Source of the DNA: Nitrosospira sp. Nsp11
GTDB taxonomy: Bacteria; Pseudomonadota; Gammaproteobacteria; Burkholderiales; Nitrosomonadaceae
Length of the DNA stretch: 64,000 bases
NCBI RefSeq assembly: GCF_900142705.1
Contig: NZ_FRBV01000007.1
Location: 61,340 to 125,339 of the forward strand
Reading direction: 5' to 3'
Notes under the pieces: generated by a model
The model's input: only the letters and a program-made list of their open reading frames with translations
What the model was told of the DNA's origin: nothing
Database searches by the model: none
Made by a program: the position numbers and the translations under genes
Shown here: piece by piece, positions 1-7,909 of the stretch
Layout of the letters: each line of letters begins with the position of its first letter
Position numbering within the stretch: position 1 is the stretch's first letter

Positions 1-1
1 G

Positions 2-199
2 TATGCGGACTACGGCTTTTTATTGTTCAAACGGGGTGATCGTGAAGGAGCGATTGCCTATTTTGAAAAAGAAAAACGCATTTTTCCGGAATCTGACGCC
101 TTTATGACCAAACTGATTGAGCGCATCAAGCAAAAGGAATCTGATTCTGCTGAAAAGCATCAGCCACAGGCAGCCATAATTCACGGAACTCAGCCATGA
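2..199 (+). CDS. DUF4810-type lipoprotein, C-terminal end only
   Basis: The reading frame is open from the first bases of the window and stops at 197-199. It gives a 65-residue C-terminal tail beginning YADYGFLLFKRGDREGAIAYF, so the 5' part lies outside the window. The tail resembles the helical repeat end of small DUF4810 lipoproteins. These commonly sit between a CsgG-like lipoprotein and a GNA1162 (DUF799) lipoprotein. The stop overlaps the next ATG by four bases (ATGA), so the two genes are probably translationally coupled. Family assignment rests mainly on this neighbourhood; the exact role is unknown, presumably outer-membrane or periplasmic. Confidence 0.6.
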   Translation, partial: YADYGFLLFKRGDREGAIAYFEKEKRIFPESDAFMTKLIERIKQKESDSAEKHQPQAAIIHGTQP

Positions 200-834
200 A
201 GTCAATTCTGGCTATTGCTGCGTGTGTCGCTTTGAACCTGCTTTCCGGTTGTGCCGTGCAGCCAGAGAAAATTGATCTATCGGCCTTCCACACATATAAA
301 CCACGTTCGATAGTGATTGTGCCGGTACTTAACGAGACGACGGAAATCAGCGCACCATCCGTTTTTGTCTCTACCATTACAAGGCCGTTGGCAGAACGAG
401 GCTATTACGTTTTTCCGGTATATCTGACTGATCTGGTATTACGGGATTTCGGGCTGGCTGAAGCCGGGCATATCCACCAACTGGATACGCAACGCTTGTT
501 TGAATTATTCGGGGCAGACGCGGCACTGTTTATTACTATCAAGGATTGGAGCAGCAAATATATCGTTCTCGCCTCGACGGTCGTTGTGGAGATGGATTAC
601 GAGTTGAAGGATACTAAAACGGGTACTGTTCTATGGCGTTCAAAACAACAGGTTGCCCAAAGTTCCGGGGGAGGCGACCTGATAAGCATGGCGGTAAGTG
701 CCGCGATAACAGCTATGCTTGCCGATTATCTTCCGCTGGCTAGACAGGCAAATAACCAGGCATTCATACCCCCTCGTGGTTTGCCCGCTGGGCCTTATAA
801 CGCTGATTATGGCAGGGATCAGGACAAGTTTTAA
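196..834 (+). CDS. GNA1162/DUF799-family outer-membrane lipoprotein
   Basis: This 212-residue protein starts with a lipoprotein signal peptide (MKSILAIAACVALNLLSGC). The lipobox LSGC puts the lipidated Cys near residue 19. The mature part has the alternating beta/alpha pattern of the DUF799 family, typified by meningococcal GNA1162: PRSIVIVPVLNETTEISAP, then a central FGADAALFITIKDW strand. Length is close to the family's usual 210-220 residues. The start overlaps the stop of the DUF4810-like gene, so the two are one transcript. The family is linked to the CsgG/TolB-like fold and assembles at the outer membrane; the precise function is not known. The call is strong, the function vague. Confidence 0.8.
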   Translation: MKSILAIAACVALNLLSGCAVQPEKIDLSAFHTYKPRSIVIVPVLNETTEISAPSVFVSTITRPLAERGYYVFPVYLTDLVLRDFGLAEAGHIHQLDTQRLFELFGADAALFITIKDWSSKYIVLASTVVVEMDYELKDTKTGTVLWRSKQQVAQSSGGGDLISMAVSAAITAMLADYLPLARQANNQAFIPPRGLPAGPYNADYGRDQDKF

Positions 835-1210
835 CGTCAGTGCAGTTAGCATGTCATTGGTTGCTTATAGTTTCAGGGCTGAAAGAAGCGCTATTTCGGG
901 TGCTTGAGCGCAAGATAGCCCAGACGAGGCGGCGCAATACTATCCTGGATAGTGAGGGTGTCGGCGCTCCCCCAATTATCGTTGTTGATATTCTTTTCGC
1001 TGAGATGCATACAGCTATGCAGCCTCGCTTCAGATTTTCCAGGCTTTCGTGTATGACATTAACATTAATATTAATATCAAGAACTGCCATATTGCTATAG
1101 CAAGGAAAAATTTTGCCGATAAATATTTTTCTGTCATATTCTCTGCTGTGATCTCTTCCTTGAAGATCGGCTGAGGTCCACTCATACAAAATACAAGCGC
1201 AAGTATTCCC
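835..1210. other. Intergenic region without a supported gene
   Basis: These 376 bases separate the GNA1162 gene from the convergent glutathione transferase gene. The short open frames on both strands have no family resemblance and no good ribosome binding site. I see no strong terminator hairpin or promoter here. Confidence 0.5.
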
Positions 1211-1945
1211 CTACTTGCCGCCGTTCCTTGGCAACGTAGCCTGAGTGAGGCGCTCGGCATTATCCTTCGTATCATAAATATTGATATGTGGGCGGCTCTC
1301 TGCCGCCTTTTCCATGCGCTCGCGAATTTTGGTTGTCATTTCATTATTGCGCCGCACGGCCGGGCGTGCCTGCACGGCGTCGAACCAGCGCATGAAATTG
1401 GGAAAAGCAATGCTGTCGATGCCGCGATCTTTATGCCCTTTGCACCACGGATAAGTGGCGATATCGGCGATAGTATATTCGTCGGAAGCGAGCCATTGAT
1501 ATTTGCTCAATCGGTTTTCCAGTACGCGGTACAGACGTAGCGATTCGTTGTTGTAGCGATCCCGGGCGTAGTGGTTATCCTTGGCCTGGCCATTGAAGTG
1601 ATTAGCCTGGCCGAACATGGGCCCGATATGTGCTACCTGGAAAAACAGCCATTGCAATGTGTCATAGTGCTTACGCGCATCCTTTGGCATGAATCTTCCG
1701 GATTTCTCGGCGAGATAAACAAGAATAGCGCCCGATTCCATCATTGTGTAGGGGCCACCCCCAGGCCCGTCCGTATCCACGATGGCAGGAATCTTGTTGT
1801 TGGGGCTGAGCTTCAGGTGTTCGGGCTCGAACTGTTCACCGACGCTGATATTCACGTCGACATGCTTCCATTCGGCTTCCATCTCCTCAAGCATGATCAT
1901 CACCTTCTGGCCGTTTGGCGTTGGGCTCGAGTGCAATTCAATCAT
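1211..1945 (-). CDS. Glutathione S-transferase, YfcG/YghU-type disulfide-bond oxidoreductase
   Basis: A cytosolic GST-fold enzyme of about 244 residues. The N-terminal thioredoxin-like domain (about residues 1-85) carries MIELHSSPTPNGQKV and the cis-Pro/ESGA glutathione-binding region (NKIPAIVDTDGP, MMESGAILVYL). The helical C-terminal domain has the conserved DEYTIADIATYPW motif. The TPNGxKV active-site region is typical of the Nu-class YfcG/YghU group, which reduces disulfides using two glutathiones, rather than classic conjugating GSTs. The start at 1945 is chosen over the upstream ATG at 1972 because AAGGAG sits 7 bases before it and the family begins MIELH-like. It is convergent with the GNA1162 gene and appears monocistronic. 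Confidence 0.85.
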   Translation of the reverse strand: MIELHSSPTPNGQKVMIMLEEMEAEWKHVDVNISVGEQFEPEHLKLSPNNKIPAIVDTDGPGGGPYTMMESGAILVYLAEKSGRFMPKDARKHYDTLQWLFFQVAHIGPMFGQANHFNGQAKDNHYARDRYNNESLRLYRVLENRLSKYQWLASDEYTIADIATYPWCKGHKDRGIDSIAFPNFMRWFDAVQARPAVRRNNEMTTKIRERMEKAAESRPHINIYDTKDNAERLTQATLPRNGGK

Positions 1946-1951
1946 GGTTAT

Positions 1952-1957
1952 CTCCTT
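1952..1957 (-). promoter_or_regulatory. Ribosome binding site deciding the GST start
   Basis: AAGGAG on the minus strand, 6-7 bases upstream of the ATG at 1945. It favours this start over the in-frame ATG nine codons upstream. Confidence 0.7.
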
Positions 1958-2087
1958 GTTTGCTTCGTGCATCGAGGTGAATTATCAAAAACTTCCGCCG
2001 CTTCCTGGCGGATATATTTCTGCGAACTGAGCAAGGCTTCGGTAAACTGATCCATAGTCAATTTTTTCCAATAATGGCAGGAATTTC

Positions 2088-2864
2088 ATGTTGTTCAAAA
2101 TAATTGGGGTTTTGCTAGGCTATCACTTCTTCGGCATTTTCGGCGCAGTGCTTGGCTATATCGTCGGAGGTATCGTCGACCGTTACATAGCTTACGGCTC
2201 GGGTGCGGTTAATCCGTTTACGAATGCTCATCGGCAGTCGGTTTTTATCGAAGCTGTTTTTTTGCTGATGGGGAAGCTTGCCAAAGCGGACGGCCATATT
2301 TCGCAAGATGAAATCACTCATGTTGAAGATTTCATGCAAAAGTTGCACATGTCGTCCGAACACCGTGAGCGCGCAATTGCCTTGTTCAGGCAGGGAGCGG
2401 CGTCCGATTTCGATTTTGAGCCGAAGCTGAACGAATTTATCGCTGTTTGCGGACACACCCATAGCCTGAAGCAGATGCTGCTGGTTTACCTTATCGTCAT
2501 GGCGCTGTCCGACGGGCGAATGGATGCGGCTGAGGAAAGTTTGTTAAAAGGTATTGCGCTTCGCCTGGGGTACGATCAGCTTGCGTTTTCACGATTGCTG
2601 GAGATGGTCTTAAACCAGTCACACTTCGCGGGAGGGCGCGTACCTTCGGCCAACGCGCTGGATGAGGCTTATAAAGCATTAGGTGTAAAGAAGGAAAGCA
2701 GCGACCAGGAAATAAAGCGGGCCTATCGGAAGCTGATAAGCCAGTATCACCCGGACAAATTAATGGGACAGGGGGTCCCGGAAGATATGATTGCTGTGGC
2801 TACCGCACAAACTCAGGAAGTACAGACCGCTTATGACTTGATTAAAAAGAGCCGCAATATGTAG
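2088..2864 (+). CDS. djlA: DjlA-like membrane-anchored DnaJ co-chaperone
   Basis: A 258-residue protein with three recognisable parts. Residues 1-35 form a single Gly-rich transmembrane segment (FKIIGVLLGYHFFGIFGAVL) like the dimerising TM segment of DjlA. Residues about 50-160 form a TerB-like helical domain (LMGKLAKADGHISQDEI; ALSDGRMDAAEE). Residues about 192-258 form a J domain with the HPD motif in ISQYHPDKLMGQG. E. coli DjlA is about 271 residues with the same order. It would stimulate DnaK ATPase at the cytoplasmic face of the inner membrane. No operon partner is visible; the nuo operon starts 335 bases downstream. Confidence 0.9.
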   Translation: MLFKIIGVLLGYHFFGIFGAVLGYIVGGIVDRYIAYGSGAVNPFTNAHRQSVFIEAVFLLMGKLAKADGHISQDEITHVEDFMQKLHMSSEHRERAIALFRQGAASDFDFEPKLNEFIAVCGHTHSLKQMLLVYLIVMALSDGRMDAAEESLLKGIALRLGYDQLAFSRLLEMVLNQSHFAGGRVPSANALDEAYKALGVKKESSDQEIKRAYRKLISQYHPDKLMGQGVPEDMIAVATAQTQEVQTAYDLIKKSRNM

Positions 2865-3199
2865 TCGCCTTTGTCCAGAATTTCTCATATTTTCCTTCGC
2901 AATACGGTTTTGCTTTCGCCAATGCAAGTGGGGAAGAAATTTCCCCGCCAGCTCCTCCCGGACTGATCCCGATTATGTATTCTCGGGGCATCCTCGCCTT
3001 GAACCGCTAAATAAATCCACGCCGAAGCTTGTCCACGTTTGCTCAATCATCCTTCCAACGGCTGACTGAGCAAACGACGTGCCTGATTCGTTTGTTGGCT
3101 ATCGTACAGAACACATCTACGAGATGAACCAGACTAAGGTTCCGCATCCTGGAGTTTCGCCGGGATCGACTGAGGACGGAAGTCCAAGGAGCCTGATCC
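2865..3199. other. Intergenic region upstream of the nuo operon
   Basis: A 335-base gap that must hold the nuo promoter. I see no consensus sigma70 pair. It contains a short GGGGAA/TTCCCC hairpin at 2930-2946 without a T-run, and a 10-bp inverted repeat at 3036-3076 that may be regulatory. The nuoA ribosome binding site AAGGAG is at 3186-3191. Confidence 0.5.
3036..3076. repeat. 10-bp inverted repeat upstream of nuoA
   Basis: CGTTTGCTCA at 3036-3045 is matched by its exact reverse complement TGAGCAAACG at 3067-3076, with 21 bases between. It lies about 125-165 bases upstream of nuoA. It could be an operator for a dimeric regulator or an mRNA-leader stem. No regulator family is recognised. 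Confidence 0.5.
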
Positions 3200-3625
3200 T
3201 TGAATACGCCTGCACAATTGACTGAGGTTTGGCCTCTGGTAGCCTACTTCCTTCTCGTCATCGCGCTGATGGGCGTAATCCTGTTGCTTTCTTATGTCAT
3301 TGGTGAACGTCACCAGGCCAGGGTGGCGGATGAGCCGTTCGAGTCCGGTGTTGTCACCGTTGGTTTTGCGCGATTGCGGCTGTCTGCCAAGTTTTATCTG
3401 ATCGCAATGTTCTTTGTGATCTTCGACGTGGAAGCTGTGTTCCTCTTTGCCTGGGCGGTCGCTTTTCGCGAACTGGGCTGGGCTGGGTATATCGAGGTGG
3501 TTATCTTCGTTGGTGTTCTGGGCGCAGCACTGGCTTATTTATGGATGCTGGGCGCGCTGGACTGGAGTTCCAGCGGACATCGTTCCAATGGGAAGAGAGG
3601 GATCGAACGATGCGATGGTCACTGA
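3200..3625 (+). CDS. nuoA: NADH-quinone oxidoreductase subunit A
   Basis: Membrane subunit of respiratory complex I, 141 residues, with three transmembrane helices. Family marks are the FESGV stretch after helix 1 and the helix-2 motif [19 protein letters not shown], which carries conserved acidic residues. The start is TTG at 3200, preceded by AAGGAG at 3186-3191; no better ATG is in frame. It is first in a complete nuo operon. Its 3' end overlaps nuoB by 16 bases, indicating coupling. Length and sequence match the E. coli-type NuoA. Confidence 0.93.
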   Translation: MNTPAQLTEVWPLVAYFLLVIALMGVILLLSYVIGERHQARVADEPFESGVVTVGFARLRLSAKFYLIAMFFVIFDVEAVFLFAWAVAFRELGWAGYIEVVIFVGVLGAALAYLWMLGALDWSSSGHRSNGKRGIERCDGH

Positions 3626-4329
3626 GCAAGGCAACCAGGGCAGCCGAGCCAACTGGGCCAATCGAGCCAATCGAGTCCCGCGAGCCCGCTGAGTCAACTG
3701 AGCCAACTGAGCCGCCACACCACAAGTCGGTTATGCGCAGTAATCATGGTATTGAAGAAGACGGGCAACGCAGTGTATTGCTGGCGCGGCTGCAAGACCT
3801 CATTGCGTGGGGTCGAAAAAATTCCGTCTGGCCTTACAACTTCGGTCTCTCGTGTTGTTACGTGGAAATGGCCACGAGCTTCACCAGCAAGTATGACATT
3901 GCGCGGTTCGGCGCCGAAGTGATCCGCGCCTCACCTCGTCAGGCGGACTTGATCGTCATCTCTGGCACCGTATTCATGAAGATGGCCCCAGTGATCCAGC
4001 GGCTTTATGACCAAATGCTGGAACCGCGCTGGGTGATCTCGATGGGCTCCTGCGCCAACTCCGGGGGCATGTACGATATCTACAGCGTGGTACAGGGGGT
4101 GGATGCGTTCATCCCGGTGGATATTTATGTTCCAGGATGTCCGCCTCGTCCGGATGCATTCATGCAGGGCTTGAATCTGCTCCAGGACGCGATTGGCAAG
4201 GAAAGGCGTCCGCTGAGCTGGGTCATCGGCCCGCAAGGGGTCGAGCGGTCGGACCGGTTATCGCAGCGGGATATCAACAGAGCCCGGAGAATGCGCGAGA
4301 CCGTACTGCGTAGTCCCGACGAGGTTTGA
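3610..4329 (+). CDS. nuoB: NADH-quinone oxidoreductase subunit B with a repetitive N-terminal extension
   Basis: The 239-residue peripheral-arm subunit that ligates [4Fe-4S] cluster N2, the last electron carrier before quinone. Ligand motifs are visible: SCC in [22 protein letters not shown] and [11 protein letters not shown]. Start ATG 3610 follows a GA-rich stretch and lies inside the end of nuoA. Before the conserved core (from about residue 55, [14 protein letters not shown]) is an odd Pro/Glu/Thr-rich segment at residues 13-36. It is made of tripeptide units such as EPT, EPI and EST, encoded by 9-nt DNA repeats. The core is very close to E. coli NuoB. An alternative start at ATG 3733 (MRSNHG) would remove the repeat. 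Confidence 0.92.
   Translation: MRWSLSKATRAAEPTGPIEPIESREPAESTEPTEPPHHKSVMRSNHGIEEDGQRSVLLARLQDLIAWGRKNSVWPYNFGLSCCYVEMATSFTSKYDIARFGAEVIRASPRQADLIVISGTVFMKMAPVIQRLYDQMLEPRWVISMGSCANSGGMYDIYSVVQGVDAFIPVDIYVPGCPPRPDAFMQGLNLLQDAIGKERRPLSWVIGPQGVERSDRLSQRDINRARRMRETVLRSPDEV
3646..3717 (+). repeat. 9-nt tandem repeat (8 imperfect units) inside nuoB
   Basis: Eight 9-base units, consensus GAGCCAACT/GAGCCAATC, run from 3646 to 3717: GAGCCAACT, GGGCCAATC, GAGCCAATC, GAGTCCCGC, GAGCCCGCT, GAGTCAACT, GAGCCAACT, GAGCCGCCA. In the nuoB frame they encode Glu-Pro/Ser-X tripeptides. Loss or gain of units would keep the frame. Confidence 0.8.
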
Positions 4330-4332
4330 ACC

Positions 4333-6111
4333 TTGAGCGAGACTTCATCCAGCGTTGTCCTGGAACAGAACGTTCCCGATATTCTTGCGGAATTGAAGGA
4401 TCGCTTTGGCGCGGCAATCGGGGCCACGCAGGAAACCTGCGATGGCATACCGACACAGTGGGTAGCGAGGAACAGCGTGTGCGATGTTTTGCGCTACCTG
4501 AAACTGGAGGCGCAGCGTCCTTATCGCATGCTGTATGACCTTACCGCCATCGACGAGCGCACCCGTGTTCACCGGGGCGATCAGCCGCCGAGTGATTTCA
4601 CTGTAATTTATCACTTGCTGTCGTTCGAGCGCAACGCGGACATCCGTCTCAAGCTCGCGCTTTCTGCCGACGATTTGCTGGTGCCCACCATCACCGGCAT
4701 TTGGCCTGCAGCGAACTGGTATGAGCGAGAGATATGGGACATGTTCGGCATCGTTTTCACGGGGCATCCACACCTGCGCCGTATCCTGTTGCCCCCCTGG
4801 TGGAAAGGCCACGCGCTACTTAAGGACCATCCCGCTCGCGCCACGGAAATGGAGCCTTTCCGGTTACCGCAGGATAAGGGGGATGCCGAGCAGGAGATGC
4901 TACGCTTCCATCCGGAAGAGTGGGGAATGCGGCGTGCACATGAAAGCACCGATTTCATGTTTCTCAACCTGGGACCGAACCACCCATCGGTGCACGGCGT
5001 CTTTCGCATCGTATTGCAACTCGATGGGGAAGAAATCATCGACGCCGTGCCCGATATAGGCTTTCATCATCGCGGCGCGGAAAAAATGGGTGAGCGTCAG
5101 TCCTGGCACACCTACATCCCCTATACCGACCGCGTGGACTATCTGGGAGGGGTGATCAACAACCTCCCTTACGTGCTGGCGGTAGAAAAACTGGCGGGCA
5201 TCGAAGTGCCCGAGCGCGTAAAGGTAATACGCGTGATGATGGCTGAATTTTTCCGCATCGCAAGCCATCTTGTGTTCTATGGGACTTATGCCCAGGATCT
5301 GGGCGCGTTATCGCCTGTATTTTTCATGTTCACCGACCGGGAGCGGGTATTCGATATCGTCGAGGCTATTTGCGGAGGCCGCATGCACCCGAGTTGGTAT
5401 CGCATTGGCGGCGTGGCGCAGGATCTGCCTGATGGGTGGGACCGGCTGGTGCGCGACTTCCTCGATTATCTCCCCCCCCGACTCGACGAGTATGACAAGA
5501 TCGCGCTGGGCAATCGCATCCTCAAGGCACGCAGCCGCGGTATCGGTACGTATACAGTGGATGAGGCGATTGAGTGGGGCGTGACGGGGCCGGGTCTGCG
5601 TGCCTGCGGTTTTGCATGGGATTTTCGCAAGGAGCGGCCTTACTCGGGCTACGAGCAGTTCGATTTCGATATACCCACGGGGCAACACGGCGATTGCTAT
5701 GACCGCTGCGTGGTGCGCGCCGAGGAGATTCGCCAGAGCCTGCGCATCATCGAGCAGTGCCTCAACCATATGCCGGCGGGGCCTTACAAGGCGGATCATC
5801 CGTTGACTACGCCGCCGCTCAAGAAGTATACCCTGCATGACATCGAGACTCTCATCAATCATTTTCTGGGCGTGAGTTGGGGGCCGGTCATCCCGCCGGG
5901 CGAAGCATTCGTCGGCATTGAGGCGACCAAAGGCAACAATGGCTATTACCTGATCAGCGACGGCAGCACCATGGCCTACCGCGTGCGCATCCGCACACCT
6001 TCTTTTCCGCACCTGCAAATGATTCCCCTGATCAGTCGCGGGCTGATGATTTCCGATCTGATCGCCATTCTGGGTAGCATTGATTTTGTCATGGCCGACG
6101 TGGACCGTTGA
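4333..6111 (+). CDS. nuoCD: NADH-quinone oxidoreductase fused subunit C/D
   Basis: A 592-residue fusion of the 30-kDa (NuoC, about residues 1-190) and 49-kDa (NuoD, about 200-592) peripheral-arm subunits of complex I. NuoC shows [18 protein letters not shown]. NuoD begins with [15 protein letters not shown] and contains [13 protein letters not shown], which lines the quinone site, and ends [10 protein letters not shown]. coli NuoCD is about 600 residues with the same join. Start is TTG at 4333, four bases after the nuoB stop, with GACGAGG upstream. A fused NuoCD is typical of enterobacterial-type operons; most betaproteobacteria keep C and D separate, so transfer of the operon is possible. 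Confidence 0.94.
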   Translation: MSETSSSVVLEQNVPDILAELKDRFGAAIGATQETCDGIPTQWVARNSVCDVLRYLKLEAQRPYRMLYDLTAIDERTRVHRGDQPPSDFTVIYHLLSFERNADIRLKLALSADDLLVPTITGIWPAANWYEREIWDMFGIVFTGHPHLRRILLPPWWKGHALLKDHPARATEMEPFRLPQDKGDAEQEMLRFHPEEWGMRRAHESTDFMFLNLGPNHPSVHGVFRIVLQLDGEEIIDAVPDIGFHHRGAEKMGERQSWHTYIPYTDRVDYLGGVINNLPYVLAVEKLAGIEVPERVKVIRVMMAEFFRIASHLVFYGTYAQDLGALSPVFFMFTDRERVFDIVEAICGGRMHPSWYRIGGVAQDLPDGWDRLVRDFLDYLPPRLDEYDKIALGNRILKARSRGIGTYTVDEAIEWGVTGPGLRACGFAWDFRKERPYSGYEQFDFDIPTGQHGDCYDRCVVRAEEIRQSLRIIEQCLNHMPAGPYKADHPLTTPPLKKYTLHDIETLINHFLGVSWGPVIPPGEAFVGIEATKGNNGYYLISDGSTMAYRVRIRTPSFPHLQMIPLISRGLMISDLIAILGSIDFVMADVDR

Positions 6112-6118
6112 GGCGCAG

Positions 6119-6649
6119 ATGCTAAGTGAAGAGGAAAAACAGGAAATAGAGGCGCAGTCGCAGCACTACCCGACGACGCGGGCGCTGTGTATCGAAGCAC
6201 TCAAGATCGTACAGGAGCACCGTGGGTGGGTGTCGGACGAAGGCATTGCGGACGTGGCTGAGGCGCTGCAAATGGCGGCGGCGGAATTGGAGGGTGTGGC
6301 AACTTTCTACAACATGATTTTTCGGAAACCGGTGGGCAGGCACGTGATCTTGCTGTGCGACAGCGTGAGTTGCTGGATTATGGGTTACGACCGGCTGCGT
6401 GAACATTTTCGGGCACGGTTGGGTATCGGGCTGGGCGAGACTACCGCCGATGGCTGCTTCACGTTGCTGCCGAATGTATGCCTCGGCGCCTGCGACCACG
6501 CGCCGGCGATGATGATAGACAGTACGCATTATCAGGACCTGGACCCTGACAGGCTGGATGAAATTCTCGCGAAATACCGTATGGAAGAAATAAGGGAAGA
6601 AAAAAAGGAAAAAAGAGGGCCCGCTGATGGAAACACCGCTGACCCGTAG
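6119..6649 (+). CDS. nuoE: NADH-quinone oxidoreductase subunit E
   Basis: 176-residue thioredoxin-like 24-kDa subunit of the NADH dehydrogenase module, binding [2Fe-2S] cluster N1a. The four ligands are visible as C-x4-C in CDSVSC and C-x3-C in CLGAC. Start ATG 6119 is taken because it follows TTGAGG and begins just after the nuoCD stop; the upstream in-frame start at 6080 lies inside nuoCD. The Lys/Glu-rich C-terminus (EEIREEKKEKRGPADG) extends into nuoF and overlaps it by 23 bases. That tail is longer than in E. coli NuoE (166 residues). Confidence 0.93.
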   Translation: MLSEEEKQEIEAQSQHYPTTRALCIEALKIVQEHRGWVSDEGIADVAEALQMAAAELEGVATFYNMIFRKPVGRHVILLCDSVSCWIMGYDRLREHFRARLGIGLGETTADGCFTLLPNVCLGACDHAPAMMIDSTHYQDLDPDRLDEILAKYRMEEIREEKKEKRGPADGNTADP

Positions 6650-7901
6650 CATTGCACCGGAAAAAGCGCCGCCCGATCTCGCGCAGTATGAAAAGGCAGG
6701 AGGCTACGCGGCGCTGCGCAAAGCGCTGCGTATGGCACCTGGCGACGTGACCGCGGCAGTGAAAGAGGCAAACCTGCGCGGACGCGGCGGCGCTGGTTTT
6801 CCCACGGCGCAGAAATGGAGTTTCGTGCCGATGGGGGACGACGCTCCCCATCCCAAATACTTCATCTGCAACGCGGACGAGATGGAACCCGGTACGTTCA
6901 AGGACCGCCTGTTGCTTGAAGGCGACCCGCACCAGTTGATAGAAGGCATGATCGTAAGCGCATATGCCGTCCAGGCCGATGTCGGCTACATTTTCTTGCG
7001 CTGGGCATACAAACTCGCGGCTCAGCGGCTGGAGCAGGCAATCGCCGAAGCGTACCACCGGGGGTATCTGGGCAGGAATATCGCCGGTTCGTCGTACAGC
7101 CTGGAGCTTCACCTCCACGTCAGCGCGGGGCGCTACATGTGCGGTGAAGAGACCGCGCTGCTTAACGCACTCGAGGGCAAGCGTGCCAATCCACGGGCCA
7201 AGCCTCCCTATCCCCAGGTAAGCGGCTTATGGGGTAAGCCCACCGTCGTCAACAATGTCGAAACGTTATGCTGCGTGCCGCATATCGTGAACAAGGGTGC
7301 CGCATGGTTCAAAAACCTGAGCCGTAGCGGCGATGGCGGCACCAAGCTCTATGGCGTGAGCGGAAGAGTGAAGAAGCCAGGACTGTGGGAATTGCCGATG
7401 GGTACGCCCATCCGCGAAATCCTGGAAGAACACGCTGGGGGGATGCGCAATGGATACCGCTTCCGCGGTCTGCTGCCGGGCGGGGCATCGACGGATTTCA
7501 TGATCGCCGACCACCTTGATGTGGCGATGGATTTTGACTCGATGCAGGCGGCGGGTAGTCGCCTTGGCACTGGCACCATGATTATCCTCGACGACAGGAC
7601 CTGCCCTGTTGGCATGTTGCACAATCTGGAACATTTCTTTGCGCAGGAATCGTGCGGCTGGTGCACGCCTTGCTGGTCTGGGCTGTCGTGGGTGGAACAG
7701 ATACTGAAAGGCCTGGAAGATGGCAAAGGGGAAGCCTCGGACCTGGAACGGCTTCAATCTCATGCGCGCCTGCTGAGCCCGGGGCACACGTTTTGCGCAC
7801 TGGCGCCAGGCGCCGCGGAACCATTGCAAAGCGGCCTCAAGTATTTCCGCGACGATTTCGACCGGCACATCCGCGAGAAGCGCTGCCCTTGGAGATCCTA
7901 A
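6627..7901 (+). CDS. nuoF: NADH-quinone oxidoreductase subunit F
   Basis: 424-residue flavoprotein that binds NADH and FMN and [4Fe-4S] cluster N3. NADH/FMN motifs include LRGRGGAGFPTAQKW, CNADEMEPGTFKDR and GAGRY-like GRYMCGEETALLNALEG. The cluster ligands are ESCGWCTPC plus a downstream Cys in HTFCALA. Start ATG 6627 has GAGGG nine bases upstream. It overlaps the end of nuoE, with which it forms the electron-input module. Length fits E. coli NuoF (445) closely. Confidence 0.94.
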   Translation: METPLTRSIAPEKAPPDLAQYEKAGGYAALRKALRMAPGDVTAAVKEANLRGRGGAGFPTAQKWSFVPMGDDAPHPKYFICNADEMEPGTFKDRLLLEGDPHQLIEGMIVSAYAVQADVGYIFLRWAYKLAAQRLEQAIAEAYHRGYLGRNIAGSSYSLELHLHVSAGRYMCGEETALLNALEGKRANPRAKPPYPQVSGLWGKPTVVNNVETLCCVPHIVNKGAAWFKNLSRSGDGGTKLYGVSGRVKKPGLWELPMGTPIREILEEHAGGMRNGYRFRGLLPGGASTDFMIADHLDVAMDFDSMQAAGSRLGTGTMIILDDRTCPVGMLHNLEHFFAQESCGWCTPCWSGLSWVEQILKGLEDGKGEASDLERLQSHARLLSPGHTFCALAPGAAEPLQSGLKYFRDDFDRHIREKRCPWRS

Positions 7902-7909
7902 AGGTGAAG

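Noticed and set aside
2930..2946. GGGGAA/TTCCCC hairpin after djlA as a terminator
   Set aside because: No T-run follows and the stem is only six base pairs.
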